A stretch of DNA of 32,363 nt from Modestobacter caceresii (GCF_000761485.1 NZ_JPMX01000041.1:1-32363), one strand, 5' to 3'; positions 14,509 through 22,349 are shown, counted from the stretch's first letter. The notes: generated from the letters alone by a model not told the origin. A program made the numbers and translations.

Positions 14509-15228
14509 TCAGCGGCGGCGGAAGACGTACCCGCCGTGGTGGAGCACGCCGTCCCGGAACCGGCCGTAGGCCCAGAAGCCGAGGTCGTCGCGGTAGACGA
14601 TGCGGTCGCCGTCGAGCCAGAACGCGCCCTGGTAGGCGTGCGCGCGGCCGCCGCGGGTCTCGTCGTACCGACCGTCCGCGGTGAGCTCCTGGTGGATGGG
14701 ACCCGTCTCGTCGACCCACGTCCCCAGATGCGGGCTGTCGGCCGGGGCGCGGCCCGGGCCCGTCTCGTCGATCGGGGCGGCGAGCCGGCGCCCGTTCCAC
14801 CGCTGGACGACGCCGTCGGCCACGATCGCCGCAGCGCCGGCGGTGTACCAGACCAGCTGCTCGATCGGCCCGGTGCCCGCGGACGGGACGATGCCGAACG
14901 TGGCCGGGTCGCCCGGCGTCAGGCTGCCGACCCGGTCCCGCCGCCCGGCCACCGCCCCGGTCTCGATGACCGCCGGCGCGATCGTGAACCCGGTGCAGTC
15001 GACGACCAGGGCGTCGTCGTCCTCAGCGGCGGTGCGCAGGCCCGGCCCCACCCGCACGATCTCGGTGCAGCGGACCAGCACGTCGGCGTCGGTCAGGTCG
15101 CCGACCGAGAGGTCCATCGTGCGCACCGTCGCGTGCGCGAACAGCAGCGGGCGGTGCCCACCTGCCTGGTTGGCGAGGACCGCCGGGAGGACGTCGTCGC
15201 TCAGCTGGCGTGTCGTGGTCGTGGTCAT
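14509..15228 (-). CDS. Amidohydrolase-like composite domain fused to Atu4866 domain
   Basis: A 239-residue protein. The last ~73 residues (167-239: HLGTWVDETGPIHQELTADGRYDE... WAYGRFRDGVLHHGGYVFRRR) match the small Atu4866 domain, a beta-rich fold of unknown function. Residues 28-90 (LLFAHATVRTMDLSVGDLTDADVLV... VDCTGFTIAPAVIET) look like the first half of the amidohydrolase composite beta-sandwich, and 100-115 (VGSLTPGDPATFGIV) like its second half. The catalytic TIM barrel that should lie between them is reduced to a few residues, and no HxH metal motif exists. It is therefore probably non-enzymatic, or uses the Atu4866 domain. The ATG at 15228 follows CAGGGTCGGGGC; the longer frame to 15306 would cross a terminator hairpin. 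Confidence 0.72.
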   Translation of the reverse strand: MTTTTTRQLSDDVLPAVLANQAGGHRPLLFAHATVRTMDLSVGDLTDADVLVRCTEIVRVGPGLRTAAEDDDALVVDCTGFTIAPAVIETGAVAGRRDRVGSLTPGDPATFGIVPSAGTGPIEQLVWYTAGAAAIVADGVVQRWNGRRLAAPIDETGPGRAPADSPHLGTWVDETGPIHQELTADGRYDETRGGRAHAYQGAFWLDGDRIVYRDDLGFWAYGRFRDGVLHHGGYVFRRR

Positions 15229-15268
15229 GCCCCGACCCTGCGGGCCGGACCGGGGGCCATCCAGGCCC

Positions 15269-15303
15269 CGCCGGACCTGGGTGCAGCGCACCCAGGTCCG
15301 GCG
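15269..15303. terminator. Perfect 16-bp hairpin
   Basis: CGCCGGACCTGGGTGC (15269-15284), loop AGC, and GCACCCAGGTCCGGCG (15288-15303): a perfect 16-bp inverted repeat just past the stop of the SufS-like gene. It lies between two minus-strand genes, so it likely ends that transcript and separates it from the Atu4866 gene. Confidence 0.8.
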
Positions 15304-15310
15304 CACACGG

Positions 15311-16513
15311 TCAGGAGGCGAGGAACTCCCGCAGCCCGGCGAGCAGCCGGTCGACGTCGGCGTCGTCGCTGTACGGCGCCAGCCCGACCCGCAGCCCGCC
15401 GGTGTCGCCCAGCCCCAGGTGGCGGCTGGCCTGGAGCGCGTAGAACGAGCCGGCCGGGGCGTTGACGCCGCGCTCGGCCAGGGACCGGTACGCGTCGGCG
15501 GCGTCCCGGCCGACGAAGGTGAGCAGCAGGGTCGGCGTGCGGTGCGCCGCGCGCGACCACACGGTCACGCCGGGCAGCTCCCGGACGCCGTCCTCGATAC
15601 GCTCCCGCAGCCGGTCCTCGTGCTGCTCGATGGCGGCCATCGCGGCCACCAGCCGGCTGCGGCGGTCGCCCTCGGGGCCGGCCTGGGCGGCGAGCAGGTC
15701 GATCGCCGCCGTGGTGCCGGCCAGCAGCTCGTAGGGCAGCGTGCCCAGCTCGAACCGCTCCGGGACGGCGTCGGTCGAGGGCAGCAGCTTGTCCGGGTGG
15801 AGGGTCTCCAGCAGCTCCGGTGCGGCGATCAGGCAGCCGCAGTGCGGGCCGAGGAACTTGTAGGGCGAGCAGACGAAGAAGTCCGCGCCCAGCGCGGTGA
15901 CGCCGACCGGCGCGTGCGCGGCCAGGTGCACGCCGTCCACCCAGGTCAGCGCCCCGGCCTCGTGCGCCAGGGCGGTGATCGCGGCGACGTCGGGGCGGGT
16001 GCCGATCAGGTTGGAGGCGCCGGTGACGGCGACGAGCCGGGTGCGCTCGGACAGCAGCGCCCCGACGGTCGCGGGGTCGAGCTCGCCGGTGGCGGGGTCG
16101 AAGTCGGCCCAGCGCACCGTGGCGCCGCGGGCCTCCGCGGCCTGCACCCACGGGCGGATGTTGGCTTCGTGGTCCAGCCGGGTCACCACCACCTCGTCGC
16201 CGGGCCCCCAGCCGGCGGACAGCACCCGGGAGAGGTCGTAGGTCAGCGCAGTGGCGCTGCGCCCGAAGACGACGCCGCCGGGATCGCCGCCGGTCAGGTC
16301 GGCGACCGCCTGGCGGGCCTCCCGCACCACCGCGTCGGCGTTGCGCTCGGCCTGGGTGACCGAGCCGCGGTTGGCCATCGGCTGGGTCATCGTGGCGGCC
16401 ACGGCCTGCGCGACGACGTCCGGCGTCTGCGAGCCGCCCGGGCCGTCGAAGTGCGCGGCACCGTCGGTGAGGGCGGGGAAGTGGGCGCGGAGTGCTGCGA
16501 CGTCGAAGCTCAC
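15311..16513 (-). CDS. Cysteine desulfurase-like PLP aminotransferase (class V)
   Basis: A 400-residue fold-type I PLP enzyme close to the SufS/CsdA branch annotated as cysteine desulfurase-like proteins. The PLP-binding Lys is K219 in CSPYKFLGPHCG; D193 and H196 in WVDGVHLAAHAPV contact the cofactor ring; RLDHEANIRPW is the SufS-type N/H motif. The N-terminus FPALTDGAAHFDGPGGSQTP replaces the usual 'LNNAA' stretch. I see no catalytic Cys loop of the kind SufS has near the C-terminus, so genuine desulfurase activity is uncertain; selenocysteine lyase or another beta-elimination is possible. It ends at a perfect 16-bp hairpin and follows the flavin monooxygenase gene by 9 bases, so the two are likely co-transcribed. 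Confidence 0.8.
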   Translation of the reverse strand: MSFDVAALRAHFPALTDGAAHFDGPGGSQTPDVVAQAVAATMTQPMANRGSVTQAERNADAVVREARQAVADLTGGDPGGVVFGRSATALTYDLSRVLSAGWGPGDEVVVTRLDHEANIRPWVQAAEARGATVRWADFDPATGELDPATVGALLSERTRLVAVTGASNLIGTRPDVAAITALAHEAGALTWVDGVHLAAHAPVGVTALGADFFVCSPYKFLGPHCGCLIAAPELLETLHPDKLLPSTDAVPERFELGTLPYELLAGTTAAIDLLAAQAGPEGDRRSRLVAAMAAIEQHEDRLRERIEDGVRELPGVTVWSRAAHRTPTLLLTFVGRDAADAYRSLAERGVNAPAGSFYALQASRHLGLGDTGGLRVGLAPYSDDADVDRLLAGLREFLAS

Positions 16514-16522
16514 GCGGTCACG

Positions 16523-17926
16523 CTAACCGCGAGCGACGGCGGCGACGATCCGGTCGGGACGCACCAGCACCGAACGCCTGCCGAGCCAGCGGACCAGCTC
16601 CGGCGAGCCGAGCCGGTCGGCCCGGACGATGGGACCCGGCCAGTCATCGGGCACCGGCCCGCCGGCCGTGAGCACCGCCCAGCCGGGGCCGAGCAGGTCG
16701 TCCAGCCGTGGGCTGCCAGGGACCGGCGGCTGCGGCACGAGCGACCCGACCGGCGAGCCGGGTGCGACGAGGGGCCGGCGCACCAGCGGCCCGCGACGCA
16801 GTGGCGGCGTCCGGCTGGCGGCGGCGAAAGCGGCCAGCCGCGGCAGTCGGCGCACCTTGGTCAGTGCCGCCCGGCGCACCAGTGCCGCCCGGTCCCCGCC
16901 ACCGGTCATCAGCCGGCCGAGCAGCACCGCCACCCGGATCAGCGCCCGGGCGTGCGGCGCCCGCTCGGCCTGGTGGGTGTCCAGCAGCGCGTCGTCCGCG
17001 CCGTCCAGCACCGCCGCCAGCTTCCAGGTCAGCTGGTGCACGTCGCGCAACCCCAGGCCCAGGCCCTGGCCGATGAACGGCGGGGTCAGGTGGGCGGCGT
17101 CGCCGCAGAGCAGCACCCGCCGGTCCCGCCACCGGTCGGCCACCTGTGCGGCATAGGTGTACTCCGCGGTCCGGACGACGGTGCACCCCTGCGCCCCGAA
17201 CCGGCCGAGCAGCGCCGGGAGGTCGAGGTCGGCGGCGGACTCCTCCGCGGCCAGCCGGAACTCGGCGCGGTACCGGTCGCCGGCGATGGGCATGAACGTC
17301 GCCGGGCGAACCGGGTCGCAGACCTGGTGCACGCCGGGCCAGACGTCCAGCGGGGCGTCGGCGGCCAGGTCGACCACCAGCCAGCGCTCGGAGGGGCCGA
17401 GGTCGTGCATCCACGAAGCGATCAGCCGGCGCACCGTGCTGTTCGCGCCGTCGCACCCCAGCACGGCGTCGGCGACCAGCTCCTCCTCGACGCCGGTGGC
17501 CCGGTCGCGGACGGTGAGACGGACCGGTCCCGGTTGTTCCACGTGCAACACCTCGACCCCGCCGCGCAGCTCGGCCCGCGGCTCGGCGGCCAGCGCGTCG
17601 CGCAGCACCGCCTCCAGGTCGGGCTGGCTGAACATCGACGCCTGCGGCCAGCCGTGCTCGCCGTCCCCCCGCCCGAACTCGACGAGCGTCCGGTGCTCGC
17701 CGTCCAGCAGGCGCAGCCCGGCCATCGGCCGGCTGACCGCGGCGAACGCCTCGGCGACGCCGGCGGCCTGCAGCACCCGCAGCGACTCGTCGTCCAGGTG
17801 GACCGCCCGCGGCTGCGGGTAGGCGGCCGGGTGCCGGTCGAGCACCAGGACGTCGATGCCCCGGCGGGCCAGCAGCAGCGCCGCCGTCACCCCGACCGGC
17901 CCGGCGCCGACCACCACCACCGTCAC
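16523..17926 (-). CDS. FAD-dependent monooxygenase (aromatic hydroxylase family)
   Basis: A 467-residue class A flavoprotein monooxygenase, which uses NAD(P)H and O2 to hydroxylate aromatic substrates. VTVVVVGAGPVGVTAALLLARRGIDVLVLDR at the start is the Rossmann GxGxxG FAD site. The DG motif is in VLGCDGANSTVRR, and RRVLLCGDAAHLTPPFIGQGLGLGLRDVHQLTWKLAAVL is the GD motif. The C-terminal ~70 residues hold a degenerate thioredoxin-like tail as in MhpA/PheA-type enzymes. The start is GTG at 17926. The nearest characterised relatives are 3-(3-hydroxyphenyl)propionate and resorcinol-type hydroxylases; the substrate is unknown. A parS-like site lies inside the gene at 17535-17550. Confidence 0.85.
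   Translation of the reverse strand: MTVVVVGAGPVGVTAALLLARRGIDVLVLDRHPAAYPQPRAVHLDDESLRVLQAAGVAEAFAAVSRPMAGLRLLDGEHRTLVEFGRGDGEHGWPQASMFSQPDLEAVLRDALAAEPRAELRGGVEVLHVEQPGPVRLTVRDRATGVEEELVADAVLGCDGANSTVRRLIASWMHDLGPSERWLVVDLAADAPLDVWPGVHQVCDPVRPATFMPIAGDRYRAEFRLAAEESAADLDLPALLGRFGAQGCTVVRTAEYTYAAQVADRWRDRRVLLCGDAAHLTPPFIGQGLGLGLRDVHQLTWKLAAVLDGADDALLDTHQAERAPHARALIRVAVLLGRLMTGGGDRAALVRRAALTKVRRLPRLAAFAAASRTPPLRRGPLVRRPLVAPGSPVGSLVPQPPVPGSPRLDDLLGPGWAVLTAGGPVPDDWPGPIVRADRLGSPELVRWLGRRSVLVRPDRIVAAVARG
17535..17550. other. parS-like site inside the flavin monooxygenase gene
   Basis: On the minus strand TGTTGCACGTGGAACA matches 14 of 16 positions of TGTTTCACGTGAAACA, the ParB-binding parS consensus. 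It is encoded by TTG-CAC-GTG-GAA-CAA; TTG, GAA and CAA are all rare in this gene. The core 14-mer is identical to that at 8872-8885. Confidence 0.4.
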
Positions 17927-17991
17927 GGCGATGAGTCTGCCCGTGGCCCCACCCCGGGACAGACGGCAGGCCACGGGCCAGGATGCCGGGC

Positions 17992-18387
17992 ATGGACCTG
18001 CACCTGACGGCGCCGTTCACCATCGACACCTGGGACGCGGTCCCGGACCCGGAGACCGCCGAGCCCGGCGCGCCGGCCACTGCGCGGGTCGTGCTGGTGA
18101 AGACCTACCAGGGCGACGACCTCACCGGCTCGGCCACCGGCCACGCGCTCACCACCCAGGGCGAGCGCGGCGCCTCCTACGTGGCGCAGGAGCGGATCAC
18201 CGGCGCCCTGGCCGGCCGGCGGGGCAGTTTCGTGCTCGAGCACGGAGCCGCCATGGGCGAGGGCGTGGAGACCACCCAGTGGGCCCGGGTGGTCGCCGGC
18301 TCGGGCACCGCCGCACTCGCCGGGCTGAGCGGTACGGGGACGGTCGCCCACGAGCTGCTCACCCTGGACGTCGTCCTGCCCGACTGA
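17992..18387 (+). CDS. DUF3224 protein
   Basis: A 131-residue soluble protein of the DUF3224 family, a small beta-barrel of unknown function. Signature parts are TWDAVPD, RVVLVKTYQGDDLTGSATGHALTTQGERGASYVAQERITGALAGRRGSFVLEHGA and the end GTGTVAHELLTLDVVLPD. ATG at 17992 is preferred because AGGATG lies 7-9 bases upstream; ATG at 17983 is an alternative adding three residues. It is divergent from the flavin monooxygenase gene. Its stop codon overlaps the start of a terminator stem. Confidence 0.85.
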   Translation: MDLHLTAPFTIDTWDAVPDPETAEPGAPATARVVLVKTYQGDDLTGSATGHALTTQGERGASYVAQERITGALAGRRGSFVLEHGAAMGEGVETTQWARVVAGSGTAALAGLSGTGTVAHELLTLDVVLPD

Positions 18388-18414
18388 CACCCCGCCCGGC
18401 GGGGGCGGGGTGTC
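18386..18414. terminator. Bidirectional hairpin between DUF3224 gene and lldP
   Basis: GACACCCCGCCC (18386-18397), loop GGCGG, and GGGCGGGGTGTC (18403-18414) form a perfect 12-bp stem that includes two bases of the DUF3224 stop codon. It lies 6 bases from the stop of the convergent lldP. Confidence 0.8.
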
Positions 18415-18420
18415 CGTCGA

Positions 18421-20319
18421 TCAGCGGTCGTCGCGGGTGGCGTTGGGGTCGGGCACCATGTCCGTCTGGTCCCGGCCGTCGCCGGGCGCCCCACCGGTCG
18501 TGGGGCTGTCCGCCGGCGACCCGGCCGTGTCGACGAGCTCGTTGTTCGGCTTCCCGGGCGAGCGCCGCATCGCGATGATCAGCGCGGCGATCGCGACCAG
18601 GAGGACGGCCAGCCACAGCGTGCTCAGGTTGGCCCCGAACCCGTAGATCAGCACCAGCGAGATGCCACCGGCCATCAGGCAGTAGTAGATCGTCGGCAGG
18701 ACGGTCTTGCGGATCAGGTCGCCCTCCCGCCCGATCAGGCCGACGGTGGCCGACGCCGCCACGATGTTGTGCACCGTGATCATGTTCCCGGCCGCGCCGC
18801 CGACCGCCTGGGTGGCGACGACGGTCTCCGGGGTCACCCCGATCTGCTCACCGGTGGAGAACTGGAAGAGCGAGAACATCAGGTTGCTGACCGTGTTGCT
18901 GCCGGCGACGAACGCCCCCAGCGCACCGATCCACGGCGCGAAGGCCGGCCAGGTGTCGCCCGCGATGGACGCCGCGCCCTCGGCCAGGGTCAGCGGCATC
19001 GACGCCAGCCCGGACTCGTTGAAGTCGGCGCCGGAGTTGATGAACACCCGGACCAGCGGCAGCGCGAACAGCAGCGCCACCGCCGCGCCGGCCAGCTGGC
19101 TGCCGGCCACCTTCCACGACGCGGCGATGTCGGCCGGCCGCATCCGGTGGATGGCGTAGGTGATCAGGCAGGTGAGGATGAACAGGAAGCCGGGCAGGTA
19201 GACCATCTGCAGCGCCTGGGCGATGCCGGTGCCGAAGATGTCGTCCACGGTGACGACCCGCCAGCCGGTGGTCAGGAACTCGGTGATCGGGTCGATGGTC
19301 CGGCTCAGGACCAGCAGGGCGGCGACGATCACGTACGGCGTCCAGGCCAGCCAGATGCTCATCTTCTTGCCGGCGACGTCCTTCTCGTCCTCCGGGGAGA
19401 GGTTGCCCATCCAGTTGGTCGCCCACCGCTGCCGGGCCGGGAAGTCCCAGGTCTCCTTCGGCATCAGGAAGCCGCGGCTGGACGCGAACATCACGATGAC
19501 CAGGCCGATCAGGCCGCCGAGCAGCGACGGGAACTCCGGGCCGAGCACCGCGGCGACGGTCACGTAGGGCACGGTCATCGCGAAGGCGGCGAAGAGCGCG
19601 AACGGCCAGATCGCCAGGCCGTCAGCGAACCGCTTCCGCTCGCCGAAGAAGCCGCACAGCATGCAGGCGAGGATCAGCGGGATCAGCGTCCCGATGGTGG
19701 CGTGGATTGCGGCCACCTGGAAACCGATCCGCTCCAGGAACTCGGGGAACTCGATGCCGAGGAACGCCGTCCGCTCCTCAACGGCGTCCGAACCGGTCAG
19801 CCCGCCGCTGACGCCGACCAGGATGGGCGTGCCGACGGCGCCGAAGCTCACCGGCGTGCTCTGGATGATCAGTCCCACCATGACCGCGGCCATGGCCGGG
19901 AAGCCCAGCGCCAGCAGCAGCGGGGCGACCACGGCGGCGGGGGTGCCGAAGCCGGACGCGCCCTCGATGAAGCTGCCGAACAGCCAGCCGATGATGATCG
20001 CCTGCACCCGGCGGTCGGGGCTGATGCTGGTGAAGCCGGCGCGGATGGTCGCCATCGCGCCGCTCTTGGTGAGGGTCTCCAGCAGCAGCAGCGCGCCGAA
20101 GACGATGTAGAGCAGCGTCAGGGCCAGCAGCAGCCCCTGGACCGCCGAGGCGGCGATCGCGGTGGGGCTCATCTCCCAGGCGAACAGGGCGACGAGCACC
20201 ACGACCACGAAGCCGATCGGCATGGCCCGCTTGGCGGGCCACCGGAGGCCGGCCAGCAGCACACCGACCACCAGGATCGGGAGCAGGGCCAGCAGGCTGA
20301 GCACAGCGAGGTTGTCCAC
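18421..20319 (-). CDS. lldP: L-lactate permease family transporter
   Basis: A 632-residue polytopic membrane protein of the lactate permease (LctP) family, which imports L-lactate, D-lactate or glycolate with protons. Family blocks include [47 protein letters not shown], and near the end [22 protein letters not shown] and [24 protein letters not shown]. At least 12 hydrophobic segments are visible, plus a polar C-terminal tail of about 45 residues that is longer than usual. The start is GTG at 20319, preceded by GAGAGG at 7 bases. It is divergent from the mycofactocin-dependent alcohol dehydrogenase gene. No lactate dehydrogenase is beside it. Confidence 0.9.
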   Translation of the reverse strand: MDNLAVLSLLALLPILVVGVLLAGLRWPAKRAMPIGFVVVVLVALFAWEMSPTAIAASAVQGLLLALTLLYIVFGALLLLETLTKSGAMATIRAGFTSISPDRRVQAIIIGWLFGSFIEGASGFGTPAAVVAPLLLALGFPAMAAVMVGLIIQSTPVSFGAVGTPILVGVSGGLTGSDAVEERTAFLGIEFPEFLERIGFQVAAIHATIGTLIPLILACMLCGFFGERKRFADGLAIWPFALFAAFAMTVPYVTVAAVLGPEFPSLLGGLIGLVIVMFASSRGFLMPKETWDFPARQRWATNWMGNLSPEDEKDVAGKKMSIWLAWTPYVIVAALLVLSRTIDPITEFLTTGWRVVTVDDIFGTGIAQALQMVYLPGFLFILTCLITYAIHRMRPADIAASWKVAGSQLAGAAVALLFALPLVRVFINSGADFNESGLASMPLTLAEGAASIAGDTWPAFAPWIGALGAFVAGSNTVSNLMFSLFQFSTGEQIGVTPETVVATQAVGGAAGNMITVHNIVAASATVGLIGREGDLIRKTVLPTIYYCLMAGGISLVLIYGFGANLSTLWLAVLLVAIAALIIAMRRSPGKPNNELVDTAGSPADSPTTGGAPGDGRDQTDMVPDPNATRDDR

Positions 20320-20495
20320 GTTGACGCCTCTCGTCGGCAGTGTCCGCACCATCGAGGGCGTGCGGAGTCGCTGCACTGTGACGCACCGCACGGTCGCCCG
20401 CCACCCCTGCGCACACGGCCGTGGACCGTTGTCCGCCCGGGATCCCCGACATCCCGCCTTGACGGCACCCACCGGCCTCCGCAGGCTGTGAGAGA

Positions 20496-20519
20496 GACCA
20501 CATCAACGACGACGTGGTC
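20496..20519. promoter_or_regulatory. Dyad operator candidate upstream of alcohol dehydrogenase
   Basis: GACCACATC (20496-20504) and GACGTGGTC (20511-20519) form an inverted repeat with 8 of 9 positions paired around AACGAC. It ends 11 bases before the Shine-Dalgarno of the dehydrogenase gene and would be in or just below its promoter. The binding regulator is unknown. Confidence 0.4.
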
Positions 20520-20530
20520 GCTGCAGACCT

Positions 20531-20535
20531 GGAGG
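20531..20535 (+). promoter_or_regulatory. Ribosome binding site deciding a TTG start
   Basis: GGAGG lies 7 bases before TTG at 20543 and only 2 before ATG at 20538. That ATG reads Met-Thr-stop (ATGACTTGA), so TTG is the real start and yields the family N-terminus MKTKGAIL. Confidence 0.75.
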
Positions 20536-20542
20536 ACATGAC

Positions 20543-21670
20543 TTGAAGACCAAGGGCGCCATCCTGTGGGGAATCGGCCAGGAGTGGTCGATCGAGGAGA
20601 TCGAGATCGGGGACCCCCGGGCCAACGAGGTCACCGTGCAGCTGGCGGCCTCGGGGCTGTGCCACTCCGACGAACACCTGGTCACCGGCGGCACCCCGGT
20701 CGGCTCCTACCCGGTGCTCGGCGGGCACGAGGGCGCCGGCGTCGTCACCGAGGTGGGCCCCGGTGTCACCGGGCTGGCCGTCGGCGACCACGTCGTCACC
20801 GCGTTCATCCCGGCCTGCGGGCAGTGCCCGCCCTGTTCCAACGGCCACCAGAACCTCTGCGACCTCGGCGCCAGCCTGCTGGCCGGGACGTCGATCTCCG
20901 ACGGCTCCTACCGGGTGCAGACCGGCGGCAAGGACGTCGTCCCGATGTGCCTGCTGGGCACGTTCGCCCCCTACATCACCGTGCACGAGGCGTCGGTGAT
21001 CAAGATCGACCCGAACATCCCGCTGGAGGTCGCCGCGCTGGTCGGCTGCGGCGTGACCACGGGCTGGGGCTCGGCGACCAAGGTGGCCGACGTCCGCCCG
21101 GGCGAGACGGTCGTGATCATGGGCGCCGGCGGCGTGGGCATGAACGCCGTCCAGGGCGCCGCGGCGGCCGGGGCGCTGCGCGTGGTGGTGATCGAACCGG
21201 TCGTCGCGAAGCACCAGTGGGCCAAGGACTTCGGCGCCACCCACGTGTTCTCCAGCGTCGAGGAGGCCACGCCGGTGGTCAACGAGATGACCTGGGGCCG
21301 GATGGCGGAGAAGGCGATCATCACCGTCGGCGACATCCAGGGGGAGGACATCCAGGCCGCGGTCTCGATGATCGGCAAGGGCGGCCGGGTCGTCGTCACC
21401 GGCATGGGCAACGCGGCCAACATGGACGTGAAGCTGAACCTGTTCGAGTTCACGCTGCTGCAGAAGGACCTGCAGGGCGCGATCTTCGGTGGCGCGAACC
21501 CGCGCGCGGAGATCCCGGCCCTGCTCGCCCTCTACCAGGCAGGTCAGCTCAAGCTCGACGGGCTGGTGACGCAGAAGTACTCCCTGGCCGAGATCAACCA
21601 GGGCTACCAGGACATGCGCGACGGCAAGAACATCCGCGGGATGGTCGTCTACACCGACGCCGACCGCTGA
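20543..21670 (+). CDS. NDMA-dependent (mycofactocin-associated) zinc alcohol dehydrogenase
   Basis: A 375-residue medium-chain zinc dehydrogenase of the NDMA-dependent type, which oxidises alcohols with tightly bound NAD and hands electrons to mycofactocin. MKTKGAILWGIGQEWSIEEIEIGDPRANEV is the hallmark N-terminus. Catalytic zinc ligands are C40 and H62 with E63; structural zinc is held by C92, C95, C98 and C106 (CGQCPPCSNGHQNLC). The Rossmann motif is GAGGVGMNAVQGAAAAGA. It starts at TTG, with a strong Shine-Dalgarno. It is divergent from lldP and ends in a strong hairpin. Mycobacterial homologues include methanol:NDMA oxidoreductase (Rv3086-like). This is the only mycofactocin-dependent oxidoreductase in the window and is 9 kb from mftR. 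Alcohol specificity is unknown. Confidence 0.92.
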   Translation: MKTKGAILWGIGQEWSIEEIEIGDPRANEVTVQLAASGLCHSDEHLVTGGTPVGSYPVLGGHEGAGVVTEVGPGVTGLAVGDHVVTAFIPACGQCPPCSNGHQNLCDLGASLLAGTSISDGSYRVQTGGKDVVPMCLLGTFAPYITVHEASVIKIDPNIPLEVAALVGCGVTTGWGSATKVADVRPGETVVIMGAGGVGMNAVQGAAAAGALRVVVIEPVVAKHQWAKDFGATHVFSSVEEATPVVNEMTWGRMAEKAIITVGDIQGEDIQAAVSMIGKGGRVVVTGMGNAANMDVKLNLFEFTLLQKDLQGAIFGGANPRAEIPALLALYQAGQLKLDGLVTQKYSLAEINQGYQDMRDGKNIRGMVVYTDADR

Positions 21671-22260
21671 CCGGACCCGCGCCCCGTCGGCGGACGGGGC
21701 GCGGGCCGCACGGCGGCACCCGCCTGCGCCGGGTCCAGCGGGACGGCGGTGCGCAGCACGGCCGGGCCCAGCCGAAGGACGCCGTCCGACCGTGGTGCGC
21801 AGCGGACCCCCGCCCGCCCGCGGAGCCCGCGGTGTGCGCCGGGGGTGAGCGCGAGGTCCAGCCAGGCGCACGGGTGGGCCGGCCGCCCACCGGCCAGGAC
21901 GACGACCCCCTCCCCGGAGTCCAGGCTGAACGGCTCCCCGCGCAGCGCCTCGACCTCCGCACCCCGCAGGACGACGTTGCGCCGGGCGGCGAGCGGGTCC
22001 AACGGCCCGCTGCCCAGCTCGTCGGCCAGGTGGTCCAGCCCCTCGGCGGCGAGCACCGTCACCGAGGCGTCCCGGTGGGCGGGCCGGCCGAAGTAGCGGT
22101 CGCCGACGATGCCCAGCCCGGCCCGCACCTCGACCCGGTCGGTGCGCTCGACCGGTCCGGCCAGGGCAGGGTCGGGCCGGCCGTCCCAGCGGTGCGCCGG
22201 CGAGGCGAGCAGCCCGACGACCTCGACGTCGTAGCGGTACGGCAGGTCCTCGTCCGTCAC
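21649..22260 (-). CDS. MOSC-domain protein
   Basis: A 203-residue protein with a MOSC (molybdenum cofactor sulfurase C-terminal) beta-barrel. RAGLGIVGDRYFGRPAHRDASVTVLAAEGLDHLADELG, DPLAARRNVVLRGAEVEALRGEPFSLDSGEGVVVLAGGRPAHPCAWLDLAL and a later GLRGRAGVRC are the core blocks; the Cys in PCAWLD is at the conserved MOSC Cys position. MOSC proteins bind molybdenum cofactor or carry sulfane sulfur. The start is GTG at 22260. The last 22 bases overlap the end of the convergent dehydrogenase gene, and the C-terminal tail (PAPRPPTGRGSG) is translated through that gene's terminator stem. A Mo-hydroxylase accessory set lies 3-5 kb away. Confidence 0.82.
   Translation of the reverse strand: MTDEDLPYRYDVEVVGLLASPAHRWDGRPDPALAGPVERTDRVEVRAGLGIVGDRYFGRPAHRDASVTVLAAEGLDHLADELGSGPLDPLAARRNVVLRGAEVEALRGEPFSLDSGEGVVVLAGGRPAHPCAWLDLALTPGAHRGLRGRAGVRCAPRSDGVLRLGPAVLRTAVPLDPAQAGAAVRPAPRPPTGRGSGQRSASV
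21676..21705 (+). terminator. Terminator of the alcohol dehydrogenase gene, inside the MOSC gene
   Basis: CCCGCGCCCCGTC (21676-21688), loop GGCG, GACGGGGCGCGGG (21693-21705): a perfect 13-bp stem starting 6 bases after the dehydrogenase stop. It falls in the 3' coding end of the convergent MOSC gene. Confidence 0.75.
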
Positions 22261-22289
22261 CCGCCGATCGTCCCCCCTCGACTCCCTCG

Positions 22290-22315
22290 ACCACCAAAAT
22301 GGCCATTTTGGTGGT
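22290..22315. repeat. Palindrome A, copy 1 (of paired element)
   Basis: A perfect 26-base palindrome centred on TGG|CCA; its inner part reads CCAAAATGGCCATTTTGG. It lies in the divergent gap between the MOSC and M20 genes, 6 bases from palindrome B. Copy 2 is at 23816-23839. Confidence 0.9.
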
Positions 22316-22321
22316 GGGCTC

Positions 22322-22349
22322 GGGGGCCAAAGTCGCGACTTTGGCCCCC
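22322..22349. repeat. Palindrome B, copy 1 (of paired element)
   Basis: A perfect 28-base palindrome centred on TCG|CGA; its inner part reads GCCAAAGTCGCGACTTTGGC, with G/C-run ends, followed by a run of nine G. Copy 2, with one mismatch, is at 23849-23872 in the same order relative to palindrome A. Confidence 0.9.

Noticed and set aside
14681-18007. A plus-strand open frame of over 1,100 codons
   Set aside because: It lies antisense to three well-supported minus-strand genes and has the low-complexity composition typical of G+C-rich antisense frames.
18769-20541. A plus-strand frame antisense to lldP
   Set aside because: Composition dominated by Gln/Arg/Gly/Asp repeats, as expected for the complement of a membrane-protein gene.
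20538-20546. ATG at 20538 as the alcohol dehydrogenase start
   Set aside because: It reads Met-Thr-stop and is only 2 bases from the Shine-Dalgarno; TTG at 20543 gives the family N-terminus.
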